Assembly: GCF_016595465.1 (NCBI RefSeq)
Contig: NZ_JAENIK010000013.1
Coordinates: 124,001 to 188,000, forward strand
Origin: Luteolibacter yonseiensis
GTDB taxonomy: Bacteria; Verrucomicrobiota; Verrucomicrobiia; Verrucomicrobiales; Akkermansiaceae
Length of the DNA: 64,000 bases
Direction: 5' to 3'
This document shows positions 9,409 through 18,149 of this stretch, one piece after another. Under the pieces are notes generated by a model. The model ran no database searches. It had not been told where the DNA came from and worked only from the letters and a program-made list of their open reading frames with translations. Position 1 is the first letter of the stretch; the number at the start of each line of letters is the position of its first letter. The translations under genes were made by a program, and so were the position numbers.

Positions 9409-10725
9409 ATGTCCGCAGCCGTCCAACATACTCTCGCTGGCCAAGCCACTCTTGAAGGCACTTCCCTCCATACCGGAGAGAAAGTCACACTCACTCTCAA
9501 ACCCGCTCCGGAAGGCCACGGATTCAAATTCCGCCGCATCGATCTGCCCGATCAACCGTTCATCAATGCCGACGTGGACAAGGTCCAGACGGTCGAACGC
9601 GCGACGACCCTCGCCGAGGGATCGGTCAAGGTTCACACCGTGGAGCACGTCATTTCCGCCCTCACCGGCATGGGCGTGGACAACGCGCTCATCGAGATGG
9701 ACGCCAACGAGCCGCCGATCGGCGACGGCTCTTCCCGACCGTTCGTGGAAATGATCAAAAAGGTCGGCATCGTGCCCCAGAACGCGATCCGCAAGGTGTG
9801 GGAAATCCGCGAGCCCATCCACCAGGAAATGGGCGATGGCACCATCATCACCATCGTCCCTTGCAAGACATTCAAGGTTTCGGTCACCAACGTCGGCCCG
9901 GAAGGACGCTTCACCCAGTATTTCTCCACCGAGGTCACTCCGGAGGTTTATGAGAAGGAAATCTCCGCGGCGCGGACCTTCGTCTATTATGAGGATGTGA
10001 AACCGTTGCTCGAAAAAGGACTGATCAAGGGCGGCTCCCTGGAGAGTGCCGTCGTTATCCGTGGCAATGAGATCATGTCGAAGGAATCGATGAGATTTCA
10101 CAACGAGTTCGCCCGTCACAAGGCGCTCGACCTCATCGGCGACCTGATGCTTGCCGGCGTCCGCATCCTCGGCCACGTCATCGCCGTGAAGCCCGGCCAT
10201 GGCCCGAACACCAAGATGGCGGCCAGGCTGAAGGCGGAATACACCCGCATGCGTTCGATGGTTCCCGCGGACGTGAACCTCCCCGACGGCGAGAGCGTGC
10301 TGGACATCAACGAGGTGATGAAAATCCTGCCGCACCGCTATCCGTTTCTCATGGTGGACCGCATCGTCAGCTTCGAAGGCGACAACCTCTGCACCGCGAT
10401 CAAGAACGTCACGATCAACGAGCCGTATTTCGCCGGACACTTCCCCGGCCACCCGATCATGCCGGGAGTGCTCCAGCTTGAAGCAATGGCGCAGGTTTCC
10501 TCCGTTCTCATGCTGCGCAAACCGGAGAACACCGGAAAGATCGGCTACTTCATGAGCGCCGACAACGTGAAATGGCGCCGCCCGGTCATGCCCGGCGACA
10601 CGATTTTCATCCAGACGGAGATCCTCAGGATGCGCGGCTCCATCGGCCAGACCCGCGCCCGCTGCCTCGTCAACGGCGAGGTCGCCTCCGAGGCGGAACT
10701 CAAGTTCGCGCTGATGGACCGGTGA
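9409..10725 (+). CDS. lpxC-fabZ: bifunctional LpxC/FabZ (UDP-acyl-GlcNAc deacetylase / 3-hydroxyacyl-ACP dehydratase)
   Basis: Fusion of two enzymes that draw on the same 3-hydroxyacyl-ACP pool: LpxC commits to lipid A synthesis, FabZ to fatty acid elongation. LpxC covers about residues 1-285, with the zinc site HTVEH (H80), H237 and D241 in HNEFARHKALD and general base E79. FabZ covers about residues 295-438, starting at LPHRYPFLMVDRI, with catalytic H344 in GHFPGHP and E358 in PGVLQLEAMAQ. Both active sites look intact. Fused LpxC-FabZ proteins are known in Bacteroidota, Chlorobi and Verrucomicrobiota. It implies a Gram-negative envelope with LPS. Confidence 0.95.
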   Translation: MSAAVQHTLAGQATLEGTSLHTGEKVTLTLKPAPEGHGFKFRRIDLPDQPFINADVDKVQTVERATTLAEGSVKVHTVEHVISALTGMGVDNALIEMDANEPPIGDGSSRPFVEMIKKVGIVPQNAIRKVWEIREPIHQEMGDGTIITIVPCKTFKVSVTNVGPEGRFTQYFSTEVTPEVYEKEISAARTFVYYEDVKPLLEKGLIKGGSLESAVVIRGNEIMSKESMRFHNEFARHKALDLIGDLMLAGVRILGHVIAVKPGHGPNTKMAARLKAEYTRMRSMVPADVNLPDGESVLDINEVMKILPHRYPFLMVDRIVSFEGDNLCTAIKNVTINEPYFAGHFPGHPIMPGVLQLEAMAQVSSVLMLRKPENTGKIGYFMSADNVKWRRPVMPGDTIFIQTEILRMRGSIGQTRARCLVNGEVASEAELKFALMDR

Positions 10726-10726
10726 C

Positions 10727-10860
10727 GAAGAAGTTGAGAGTGGAAGGTTGAGAGTTGAGAGAAAGAAGTCATCAAAACTTTCCTCGCCCCCTGTCATCCT
10801 TCCACCGCTCTTCCACCTGCCTCTGACCCTCAACACTCAACTCCAAACTCTCAACTTTCT
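10727..10860. repeat. long imperfect inverted repeat (GTTGAGAGT family) in thrS leader
   Basis: The left arm (10727-10762, built of GTTGAGAGT units) is nearly the reverse complement of the right arm (10822-10860, ...AACTCTCAAC...). About 30 of 37 positions pair around a spacer of about 60 nt. The right arm ends one base before the thrS ATG, where no Shine-Dalgarno is visible. It could be a mobile palindromic repeat or a leader structure controlling thrS. Confidence 0.6.
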
Positions 10861-10861
10861 T

Positions 10862-12736
10862 ATGTCCGAACGCAAGACACTCGACGAACGCGCCCAGATG
10901 ACCGACCTCGAAAGGGTCCGCCACTCCTCAGCCCACGTGATGGCCACCGCCATCCTGCGGCTCTGGCCCGACGCGCAGTTCGCTTACGGCCCGCCGATTG
11001 AAAACGGCTTCTACTATGATTTTGAAATGAAGCACCGCGTCACACCGGATGACTTCGAGAAGATCGAGGCGGAGATGAAGAAGATCGCCAAGGAGAACCA
11101 GAAGTTCGAATACAAGGCGATCTCCCGCGAGGAGGCGAAGGCGATGGCGGAAAGCGGCCGTCTCGGCGGACTCGGCGAGCGTCCGGGCAATCCCTCGCGC
11201 TTCAAGCTGGACCTCATCGACAAGATCCCCGAGGGCGAGCAGATCTCCTGCTTCCAGAATGGCGACTTCATCGACCTCTGCGCGGGTCCCCACGTCGGCT
11301 ATACCTCCAAGTGCAAGAACGTGAAACTGATGTCGGTTTCCGCGTCATTCTACCTGGGTGACGAGTCGAAGGGCAGTCTCCAGCGTCTCTACGGCACGGC
11401 GTTCGAAAACAAGGAGGATCTGGAATCCCATCTCACCCGTCTGGAAGAGGCGAAGAAACGCGACCACCGCCGCCTCGGCAAGGAGCTCGGTCTTTTCCAC
11501 ATCGACGAAATGGTCGGCCAAGGACTTATCCTCTGGAAGCCCAAGGGCGCGCTGGTCCGCCGCGCTCTGCAGGAGTTCATCACCGGAGAGCTGGACAAGC
11601 AGGGCTATTCCCAGGTGTTCACTCCCCATATCGGCAAGCTGGACCTCTATCGGACATCCGGGCATTTCCCCTACTATCAGGAGAGCCAGTATCCGGCCAT
11701 CGCCGAGCGCGACGTGTTGGAAAAACTCGCCGATGAGGACGCGACCTGCGCCACGCTGATCAACGGACTGTCGGACGGCACCTACGAGGGCTACCTGCTC
11801 AAGCCGATGAACTGCCCGCACCACATCAAGATCTACGCGAGCGACCACCACTCCTACCGCGACCTGCCCGTGCGGCTCGCGGAGTTCGGCACGGTGTACC
11901 GCTGGGAGCAATCCGGCGAGCTCGGCGGCATGACCCGCGTGCGTGGTTTCACACAGGATGACGCCCACCTTTTCTGCACTCCCGACCAGGTCGCGGAAGA
12001 AGTCACCGGCTGTCTCGAACTGGTGAAGAAGGTTCTCAAGACCCTCGGCATGCACGAATACCGCGTGCGTCTTTCCCTGCGTGACCCGGAGTCGGACAAA
12101 TACGTCGGCGATCCGGAAAACTGGGACAAGGCGGAAGCAGCGCTGCGCCACGCCGTGCAGACACTGGGCGTGGACTACACCGAAGAACTCGGTGAAGCCG
12201 CCTTCTACGGACCGAAGATCGACTTCGTCGTCAAGGACGTCATCGGCCGCGACTGGCAGCTCGGAACGGTCCAAGTGGACTACAACCTGCCCGTGCGCTT
12301 CGGTCTGACCTACGTGGGAGCGGACAACGCCCAGCACGTTCCCGTGATGATCCACCGCGCGCCGTTCGGTTCGCTGGAGCGTTTCACCGGCCTGCTCATC
12401 GAGCATTTCGAAGGAAAATTCCCGACATGGCTCGCTCCCGAGCAAGTCCGGGTCATCCCGATCTCAGAAAAAACGCTCGAAGCCTCGGAGGCAGCCACCG
12501 CGAAACTCGCCGATGCCGGCATCCGCGTCACCATCGACCGCACCTCGGAAAAAGTCGGAGCCAAGATCCGCACCGCCCGCCTTGAGCGCGTGCCCTACAT
12601 GATCGTGCTCGGTCAGAAGGAAGTGGACGAAGGCACCGTCTCCATCCGCCGCCGCGATACGGAAGAGCTGGAAACCCTGCCGCTGGAAGACTTCGTCGCG
12701 AAGGTGAAATCCGAGATCGCGGAACGGAGCCTCTGA
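10862..12736 (+). CDS. thrS: threonine-tRNA ligase lacking the TGS domain
   Basis: Charges tRNA(Thr). The 624-residue protein starts at MSERKTLDERAQ; the frame upstream runs through the inverted repeat and is not protein-like. The editing domain comes first, with HxxxH (HSSAH) near residue 20 and CAGPH near residue 142. The catalytic core follows, with zinc-site Cys in KPMNCPHH, motif 2 (YRWEQSGELGGMTRVRGFTQDDAH) and motif 3 (IHRAPFGSLERF), then the anticodon-binding domain. The N-terminal TGS domain of about 60 residues seen in the E. coli enzyme is absent. An acidic insertion (LEKLADEDATCATLING) precedes the KPMNC motif. A terminator follows at 12757-12792. Confidence 0.94.
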   Translation: MSERKTLDERAQMTDLERVRHSSAHVMATAILRLWPDAQFAYGPPIENGFYYDFEMKHRVTPDDFEKIEAEMKKIAKENQKFEYKAISREEAKAMAESGRLGGLGERPGNPSRFKLDLIDKIPEGEQISCFQNGDFIDLCAGPHVGYTSKCKNVKLMSVSASFYLGDESKGSLQRLYGTAFENKEDLESHLTRLEEAKKRDHRRLGKELGLFHIDEMVGQGLILWKPKGALVRRALQEFITGELDKQGYSQVFTPHIGKLDLYRTSGHFPYYQESQYPAIAERDVLEKLADEDATCATLINGLSDGTYEGYLLKPMNCPHHIKIYASDHHSYRDLPVRLAEFGTVYRWEQSGELGGMTRVRGFTQDDAHLFCTPDQVAEEVTGCLELVKKVLKTLGMHEYRVRLSLRDPESDKYVGDPENWDKAEAALRHAVQTLGVDYTEELGEAAFYGPKIDFVVKDVIGRDWQLGTVQVDYNLPVRFGLTYVGADNAQHVPVMIHRAPFGSLERFTGLLIEHFEGKFPTWLAPEQVRVIPISEKTLEASEAATAKLADAGIRVTIDRTSEKVGAKIRTARLERVPYMIVLGQKEVDEGTVSIRRRDTEELETLPLEDFVAKVKSEIAERSL

Positions 12737-12756
12737 TTCCCCTTCACCCATGAAAA

Positions 12757-12792
12757 AAGCCATCCCTCCGGACTGATCCGGAGGAATGGCTT
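12757..12792. terminator. terminator between thrS and convergent PEP-CTERM gene
   Basis: Stem aagccat-c-cctccgga / tccggagg-a-atggctt with a 4-nt loop. On the minus strand it is followed by a run of six to eight U (the A run at 12753-12758), so it is a canonical intrinsic terminator for the minus-strand gene starting at 13516. It probably also serves thrS. Confidence 0.85.
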
Positions 12793-12811
12793 GGGAGCGG
12801 ACGCGGCGGTT

Positions 12812-13516
12812 TTACTTGCGGCGGCGCTTCAGCAGCACCAAGCCCGCGATGCCCAGCAAACCGGCTGACGACGGCTCGGGAACCAGCGATTGGTTGAAGC
12901 TCAGGTTGTCGATTCCGTGGCGGCCGTCGGAACCGTAGCTTGAGGCCGTTCGGTTGAAGTTGAGCGTGTAACTCTGGCCCAGTTGGCCGTGGAAATTCGG
13001 CGTGATGGTGAAGGTTTGGCCATTGGTGAACCCCACGGTCTGCGTCCAGACGGTGTTCAACGAGGAATCCGTGAGGCTCAGATTCCATGAGGTGGTTCCT
13101 GCGGTTTCGTTGGTGTGGGCGAAGTCGAACGAATTGAGCACCACCGCGAAGCCCGCGTTCGGGGTGAACTTGATGGTGTGGATCCCACCGTCCAGCTGGC
13201 CGATGCGGGCGATGTTCGACTCGTTGTCCCAAGCCCCGCCACCGATCGTCTGGGCTTCGAGCGGATCGAAACGGTTGGAGGTGTGGATGTCCCAGTTGTT
13301 GTCCCAAAGCAGGGCGATGTCCGGTGTGGTTCCGTTCGAAACCACGAAACCGTTGCCGTCCGCGCTCGCGTTCGACACGAAACCGGCGGCGATGTTCGTA
13401 TTGTTTCCGCCCAGATTGCCGAAACCGATGATGGTCGCGTGACAGGCGGTGCTGGCTCCCAACAGGATTCCCAATGCGAGAATGGAGCGGGAGGTTTTTG
13501 TTTTATCAAATTTCAT
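12812..13516 (-). CDS. PEP-CTERM sorting domain protein
   Basis: Secreted protein of 234 residues. The start at 13516 gives a signal peptide (MKFDKTKTSRSILALGILLGASTACHA). The mature region is beta-rich, with a possible sugar-binding jelly-roll character (repeated WDxN, FxITPNF strands). The C-terminus is PEPSSAGLLGIAGLVLLKRRRK, a PEP-CTERM signal. No catalytic motif is evident. It is followed by its own intrinsic terminator. Likely role is cell-surface or extracellular; the exact function is unknown. Confidence 0.83.
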   Translation of the reverse strand: MKFDKTKTSRSILALGILLGASTACHATIIGFGNLGGNNTNIAAGFVSNASADGNGFVVSNGTTPDIALLWDNNWDIHTSNRFDPLEAQTIGGGAWDNESNIARIGQLDGGIHTIKFTPNAGFAVVLNSFDFAHTNETAGTTSWNLSLTDSSLNTVWTQTVGFTNGQTFTITPNFHGQLGQSYTLNFNRTASSYGSDGRHGIDNLSFNQSLVPEPSSAGLLGIAGLVLLKRRRK

Positions 13517-13717
13517 GGATCGATTTTTTGGGTTGTATGGATTTCCTCGTGGAAGGATGACAGGTGGATCCGACCGATCCTCGGGATCCGGGGGAAAGGA
13601 CGATTCACCGTAATCCCCAATGCGTATTCCCATCCCGGACTCCGCCAAAAAATCGAAAAAATTCCGGAGTCCCTCTTCAGAACCGTTGCGGAGTTCCCCC
13701 TCCCCCCTCTGCAAAAA

Positions 13718-16015
13718 TCACTCCGCCGCCACTGCTTCAGCCTCTTTCAACAGGACACGGGAAACCGACCAATCCAGCCAGATGTCCAACTTGAGCTCTT
13801 CCTCGGGTCCGGAAGGAGGGGGTGTCAGAGTCCGGGCGTGGGCCAACTGGCCCAGCGCCGCATCCCGATCTCCCAAACGATGCAGGGAGATCGCGCGGAG
13901 GCAGCGGGTCGAGCGTTCGCGATCCCCCCTGCCTCCGGAGAAGGAAAAACATCTATCGCTCCACTCCAGCACCTTCCGTGATTCCCCGCTACGGTGGTGG
14001 AACATCGTCAGGGCCAGCGCGTCCCACTGCGGAAAAGAATCCCGCCCTGAATACTCGCTCCGCCTGCCGGAAGCGCACATTTCCGCAGCCTGTCGCAAAC
14101 GTTCCAGTTCAACGGCCTCCAACGGCCGGAGCAGGGTGATCTTCAGCAGATGCTCCGCCGCGAGCGCGCTGCGCACCGGCAGGTAACGGTCCAGCGCCTC
14201 CCGCCGGAATTTCTTGTAATCCTCCTCCTTTCCGAACTCGGCGAGCAGGGTGGCGAGACACATGGGATCGGTCCCCTCGATGATTCCCTCGATATTGTCG
14301 AACCGGTTCGCCTGGTCCAGCCACTGGAAACAACGGAGCGCCTGATGCCAGCGGCCGCGCATCGCGTTCCAATGTCCCAGCGTGCGGAACACGCGCGTGG
14401 CGTCGGGGGACGGCTCGATGGAATCCAGCGGATTCTCACGGAGCAGGGCATCCGCCTCCTCGGCCTTTCCTTCGTTGAGCAGGATCGCGACGCCGCCGAA
14501 GTCGTTGTCCGCGGACAAGCTCACCCCGGTCTGCCTGCGGTTGAGAAGCCCTGCCACCTGTGAAATGCTGGCCCTCGCCTCAGCTTGTTCCAACAGATGG
14601 AACTCCTTGTTGCGGGCTATCTCCGCTTCCCAAGCGAGGCGTTTTTGTTCGGAAAACGCCGCGCGCTCACGCACGTAAAGCCAGGTGGACGCTCCCATGC
14701 CACCGACCAGCGAGACGGCGACAGCCGCGCCGGACAAGCAGGCAACCCGGTTGCGGCGGACGAATTTCCCGATGTGATACAGCCGCCCCGCCCTGCGGGC
14801 GAGCACCGGTTCGTGCGCGAGATAGCGCCGCACGTCCATCGCGAGGCTGTTCACCGTCTGGTAGCGGCGGTTGCGGAGTTTTTCCATCGCCTTCATGACG
14901 ATGGCGTCCAGATCGCCGCGCAGGGTGGATTGCAATCGTGACGGGTCCGTCCGGCGGTTTTCCGCCACCACCTCTCCAGCAGGCCGTTGTGAAGGCACGG
15001 GGGGATCATCTTCCAGCAAGGCCCGACGCATTTCCGACATCCCGGCCTTCTCCAACGCCGCCTCGTCAAAGGGAGGCCGCCCGCTCAGCAACTCGTAAAG
15101 CAGCACGCCGAGGCTGTAGATATCGCTGCGGGTGTCGATGTCGATGCCGCGCAGGTCCACCTGCTCGGGACTCATGTAGGCCGGTGTCCCGATGATCTGG
15201 TCGCGCTCGGTGATCTGGGTCCGCCCCTGGTGGTCGGCACCGGCGGCCTTGGCGATGCCGAAGTCGATCACCTTGGGAACGGCGACCCCGTCCGGGGATT
15301 CGACGAGGATGTTGGAAGGCTTGATGTCGCGATGGATGATCCCCTTCTGGTGGGCGTGCTGGATGGCGTGGCAGACTTGGATGAAAAGCTCCAGCCGCTG
15401 TGGCAGATCCAGCCGATGGGCATCGCAGTAGCGGGTGATCCTCTCCCCTTTTACCAACTCCATCACGAAGTAGGGCCGTCCGGTATCCGTGGCGCCGGCA
15501 TCAAGCACGCGGGCGATGTTCCGATGATCCATCAGCGCGAGCGCCTGCCGTTCAACCTCGAAACGGGCGATCACCGCCTCGGTATCCATTCCCAGACGGA
15601 TGATTTTCAATGCCACCTTGCGGGATACCGGTTCATCCTGGGCTGCTTCATACACCACTCCACAGCCACCTTCGCCGATGCGGCCGAGCAACCGGTAAGG
15701 GCCGATGTGTGAGCCGGGTCCCTCGATGGGTGGTGAAATCACTCCCGCCACCTGGATGGGCTCCATGTCCTCGACAGCATCCCGCGCGGCGGACACCCGG
15801 TGTTCCCGGGCTTCCATGAAAAAAGACGCGGACTCCGCCGAAGCCTTCAGCAATCCACGCATTCTTTCCAGTCCCTCCGGATCATTGCCGAACCATTGGC
15901 GGAGAAAAACCTCCCTGGCTTCCGGATCCTCCAGGCCCAGGGCGGTTTCCAGGATCGCCCCCTCGATCTCTTTCCGCGGGTCGCGCCGCGCCCTCCTCCC
16001 TTCTGAAGGATCCAT
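13718..16015 (-). CDS. membrane-anchored Ser/Thr protein kinase
   Basis: Protein of 765 residues, Hanks-type kinase. The start at 16015 lies 2 bp after the sigma factor stop. An N-terminal region of about 100 residues precedes the kinase domain: Gly loop GRIGEGGCGVVYEA (about 111-124), K137 in VALKII, HRDIKPSN (228-235), DFG (251-253), and the activation segment with GTPAYMSPEQ. A single membrane helix spans about 424-448. The C-terminal 300 residues are helical and TPR-like, probably the sensing or partner-binding part outside the membrane. All catalytic residues are intact. The gene follows the ECF sigma gene in one operon; such kinase/ECF pairs are typical of Planctomycetes and Verrucomicrobia, where the kinase is thought to control the sigma factor. 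Confidence 0.92.
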   Translation of the reverse strand: MDPSEGRRARRDPRKEIEGAILETALGLEDPEAREVFLRQWFGNDPEGLERMRGLLKASAESASFFMEAREHRVSAARDAVEDMEPIQVAGVISPPIEGPGSHIGPYRLLGRIGEGGCGVVYEAAQDEPVSRKVALKIIRLGMDTEAVIARFEVERQALALMDHRNIARVLDAGATDTGRPYFVMELVKGERITRYCDAHRLDLPQRLELFIQVCHAIQHAHQKGIIHRDIKPSNILVESPDGVAVPKVIDFGIAKAAGADHQGRTQITERDQIIGTPAYMSPEQVDLRGIDIDTRSDIYSLGVLLYELLSGRPPFDEAALEKAGMSEMRRALLEDDPPVPSQRPAGEVVAENRRTDPSRLQSTLRGDLDAIVMKAMEKLRNRRYQTVNSLAMDVRRYLAHEPVLARRAGRLYHIGKFVRRNRVACLSGAAVAVSLVGGMGASTWLYVRERAAFSEQKRLAWEAEIARNKEFHLLEQAEARASISQVAGLLNRRQTGVSLSADNDFGGVAILLNEGKAEEADALLRENPLDSIEPSPDATRVFRTLGHWNAMRGRWHQALRCFQWLDQANRFDNIEGIIEGTDPMCLATLLAEFGKEEDYKKFRREALDRYLPVRSALAAEHLLKITLLRPLEAVELERLRQAAEMCASGRRSEYSGRDSFPQWDALALTMFHHRSGESRKVLEWSDRCFSFSGGRGDRERSTRCLRAISLHRLGDRDAALGQLAHARTLTPPPSGPEEELKLDIWLDWSVSRVLLKEAEAVAAE

Positions 16016-16017
16016 CG

Positions 16018-16569
16018 TCACATGTCCTCCCGGATGAGCTGGTAAAGCCGGGCTTTCGCCAGTGTCCAACATCTCTCCACCGAGCGGACGCTGCTGCCCG
16101 TCATGCCGGCGATCTCCTTGCTGCCCAGACCGCTGAAAAACTTCAGCAGCACGATCTCCGCCGCCTCCGGATCTTCCTTTTCCAAACGCGCCAGACTTTC
16201 ATGAATCCGCAGGATGTGATCATCCCGTTCCGGCAGGATGTCGGAAGCGGGATCGGGAAACCGTTCGTCGGCCTGACGCTTGGATGCCGATTTCCTCCGC
16301 GCGCGATCCACGAGAATGCACCTCATCGCACGCGCGGCGGCGGCGAAGAAATGTCCCTTGTTCTCCCACATGCCTCCGTTGCCATTCTGCAACCTGAGCC
16401 AGGCCTCATGGACCAGTGCCGTCGGTTGCAGCGTATGGCCGGCGGCCTCCCCCATCATTCGGGAGGCGGCCAGGCGCCGCAGCTCGTCATAGACCAGAGG
16501 CATCAGCCGGTCAGCCGGCAGATGATCCCCTGACATGGTCTCTTGGGCTGCCGACGACGATCCGTGCAT
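16018..16569 (-). CDS. ECF-type RNA polymerase sigma factor
   Basis: Sigma-70 family protein of 183 residues belonging to the ECF group common in Planctomycetes and Verrucomicrobia. The region 2 hallmark is GHTLQPTALVHEAWLRL, followed by FFAAAARAMRCILVDRARRK. Region 4 is the helix-turn-helix EIAGMTGSSVRSVERCWTLAKARL near the C-terminus. A strong Shine-Dalgarno (GGAGAGGG) sits 5 nt before the 16569 ATG, which decides the start. It is co-transcribed with the Ser/Thr kinase, 2 bp downstream. No anti-sigma factor is adjacent, which supports regulation by the kinase. Confidence 0.9.
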   Translation of the reverse strand: MHGSSSAAQETMSGDHLPADRLMPLVYDELRRLAASRMMGEAAGHTLQPTALVHEAWLRLQNGNGGMWENKGHFFAAAARAMRCILVDRARRKSASKRQADERFPDPASDILPERDDHILRIHESLARLEKEDPEAAEIVLLKFFSGLGSKEIAGMTGSSVRSVERCWTLAKARLYQLIREDM

Positions 16570-16719
16570 CAGACCCTCTCCTATCTTCCATTCCTTACGG
16601 CGACAAGAGCAATTCCCGGTTCCCGGACTCCTTCCGTCCCAGAACCGACCTGATGATCAAATATTGAATTCCGCCGCAAGATCCCCGCCGGACAATCGTT
16701 AGTATCCACCCTGAAACCC

Positions 16720-17820
16720 ATGAATTCCTCACTCTTCCCGGTTGTGGCCGCTGCCCTGCTCACCCCTTTCGCCCTCTCGGCTCCCCTTCCCCGCAGCACG
16801 CCCGAGGAACAGGGCGTTTCCCCGGCGGCGATTGTCAAATTTGTCGAAGCGGCCGACAAAAACGTCAACACCTTCCACAGCTTCATGATCGTGCGTCACG
16901 GCCACGTCATTGCGGAAGGGTGGTGGAAACCCGAGTCAGCGGACAAACCACACATCCTCAACTCCGTGAGCAAGAGCTTCAACTCCACGGCGGTCGGCCT
17001 GGCCATCCAGGATGGAAAGTTGAAGCTCGACGACCCGGTGCTGAAATTCTTCCCCGAAGACGCACCGGAGAACCCTTCGGAAAATCTCAAAGCCATGACA
17101 GTGCGGGACCTGCTGACCATGACCTGCGGACATGAGTCCGAGCCGAAACGGGACAATGGCGGCCCGTCCGTGAAGCAGTTCCTCGCCCACCCCGTTCCCT
17201 TCAAATCCGGCACGCATTTCCAATACAACACCATGGGAAGCTACACGCTTTCCGCCATCGTGAGAAAAGTCACCGGACAAACCCCGCTGGAATACCTCAA
17301 GCCGCGTTTGTTCGAACCCCTCGGCATCGACAACCCCAGATGGGACAGCAGTCCGGAAGGGAATTCGCTCGGCGGCTATGGACTGTATCTCCGCACGGAG
17401 GACATCGCCAAGCTCGGCCAACTCTATTTGCAGAAGGGCAAATGGAATGAAAAACAACTCATCTCCCAGGACTGGGTCGGGCTGGCGACCTCCAAACAGG
17501 TGCCGAATGAAAACGCGGGCCACGCGGGCATCGGCGCGGACTGGAAGGAAGGCTACGGCTTCCAATTCTGGCGATGCCGCCACAACGCCTATCGCGGCGA
17601 CGGCGCGGGCGGCCAGTTCTGCATCGTCATGCCGGAACAGGACATGGTCGTCGCCATCACCGCCGACACAGGGAACATGCAGGGCGAGCTCGACGTCGTC
17701 TGGGAACACCTTCTGCCCGCCGTTCGAGAAGACGCGCTGCCTGCAGATGCGGCAGCCGGGGAAAACCTCAAGCAGGCGATCGACCGGCTCGTGGCCCATC
17801 CGGTGAAGAAAGGAAATTGA
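16720..17820 (+). CDS. secreted serine hydrolase, class C beta-lactamase fold
   Basis: Exported protein of 366 residues with a signal peptide ending near residue 20 (PFALSA). It has the penicillin-binding-protein/beta-lactamase-fold motifs: SxxK as S82-x-x-K85 (NSVSKSF), a YNT in place of YxN near residue 165, and a glycine-rich GDGAGGQF in the KTG position near residue 295. The family includes esterases, 6-aminohexanoate hydrolases and D-peptidases, so true beta-lactamase activity should not be assumed. It is divergent from the ECF sigma gene, with 150 bp between them. Confidence 0.85.
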   Translation: MNSSLFPVVAAALLTPFALSAPLPRSTPEEQGVSPAAIVKFVEAADKNVNTFHSFMIVRHGHVIAEGWWKPESADKPHILNSVSKSFNSTAVGLAIQDGKLKLDDPVLKFFPEDAPENPSENLKAMTVRDLLTMTCGHESEPKRDNGGPSVKQFLAHPVPFKSGTHFQYNTMGSYTLSAIVRKVTGQTPLEYLKPRLFEPLGIDNPRWDSSPEGNSLGGYGLYLRTEDIAKLGQLYLQKGKWNEKQLISQDWVGLATSKQVPNENAGHAGIGADWKEGYGFQFWRCRHNAYRGDGAGGQFCIVMPEQDMVVAITADTGNMQGELDVVWEHLLPAVREDALPADAAAGENLKQAIDRLVAHPVKKGN

Positions 17821-18149
17821 TCCCGCTCATCCCCTTAAAAATGAGGCTTGCCGAAATCGATCTTTTCCCCTATTCAATTGCCTCAGACGTTCATCGGATG
17901 CTGGCTACCCCCATGGTCCGGCATGATGGACGCGATGATTCCGGCTCCCGCCGCTCAATGATTTTCCTGGAACGATATAGCATGACCCTCAAGACCGATC
18001 TTGTTGACGATCGGTTTGGCCCCGTTGTCTCCGATCTATGATCCGGCGTCCGGTCCATCGTTCCGCATCACTCTTCGCACCGGTATCGTGCGGCGGCATC
18101 GTCCGTCCGTGCAGCGGTGTGTCGCATCTACCCACTGGAGGACAAAGCC
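17821..18149 (+). other. infC leader / intergenic region (329 bp)
   Basis: No gene is seen. It contains a 7-bp hairpin accgatc-ttgttgac-gatcggt (17994-18015). A weak promoter-like pair, TTGCCG (17848) and TATTCA (17871) with a 17-bp spacer, lies upstream. A perfectly placed Shine-Dalgarno GGAGGA (18137-18142) ends it. A long structured leader would fit the known autoregulation of infC, but this is inference. Confidence 0.4.
18137..18142 (+). promoter_or_regulatory. Shine-Dalgarno that fixes an AUC start for infC
   Basis: GGAGGA ends 7 nt before ATC (18150-18152), an ideal spacing. No ATG, GTG or TTG lies at that distance. It therefore supports a non-canonical AUC start. Confidence 0.6.

Noticed and set aside
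16720..17820. Antibiotic-resistance beta-lactamase
   Set aside because: Only the general serine-hydrolase fold is shown; KTG and YxN positions deviate, so resistance is not supported.
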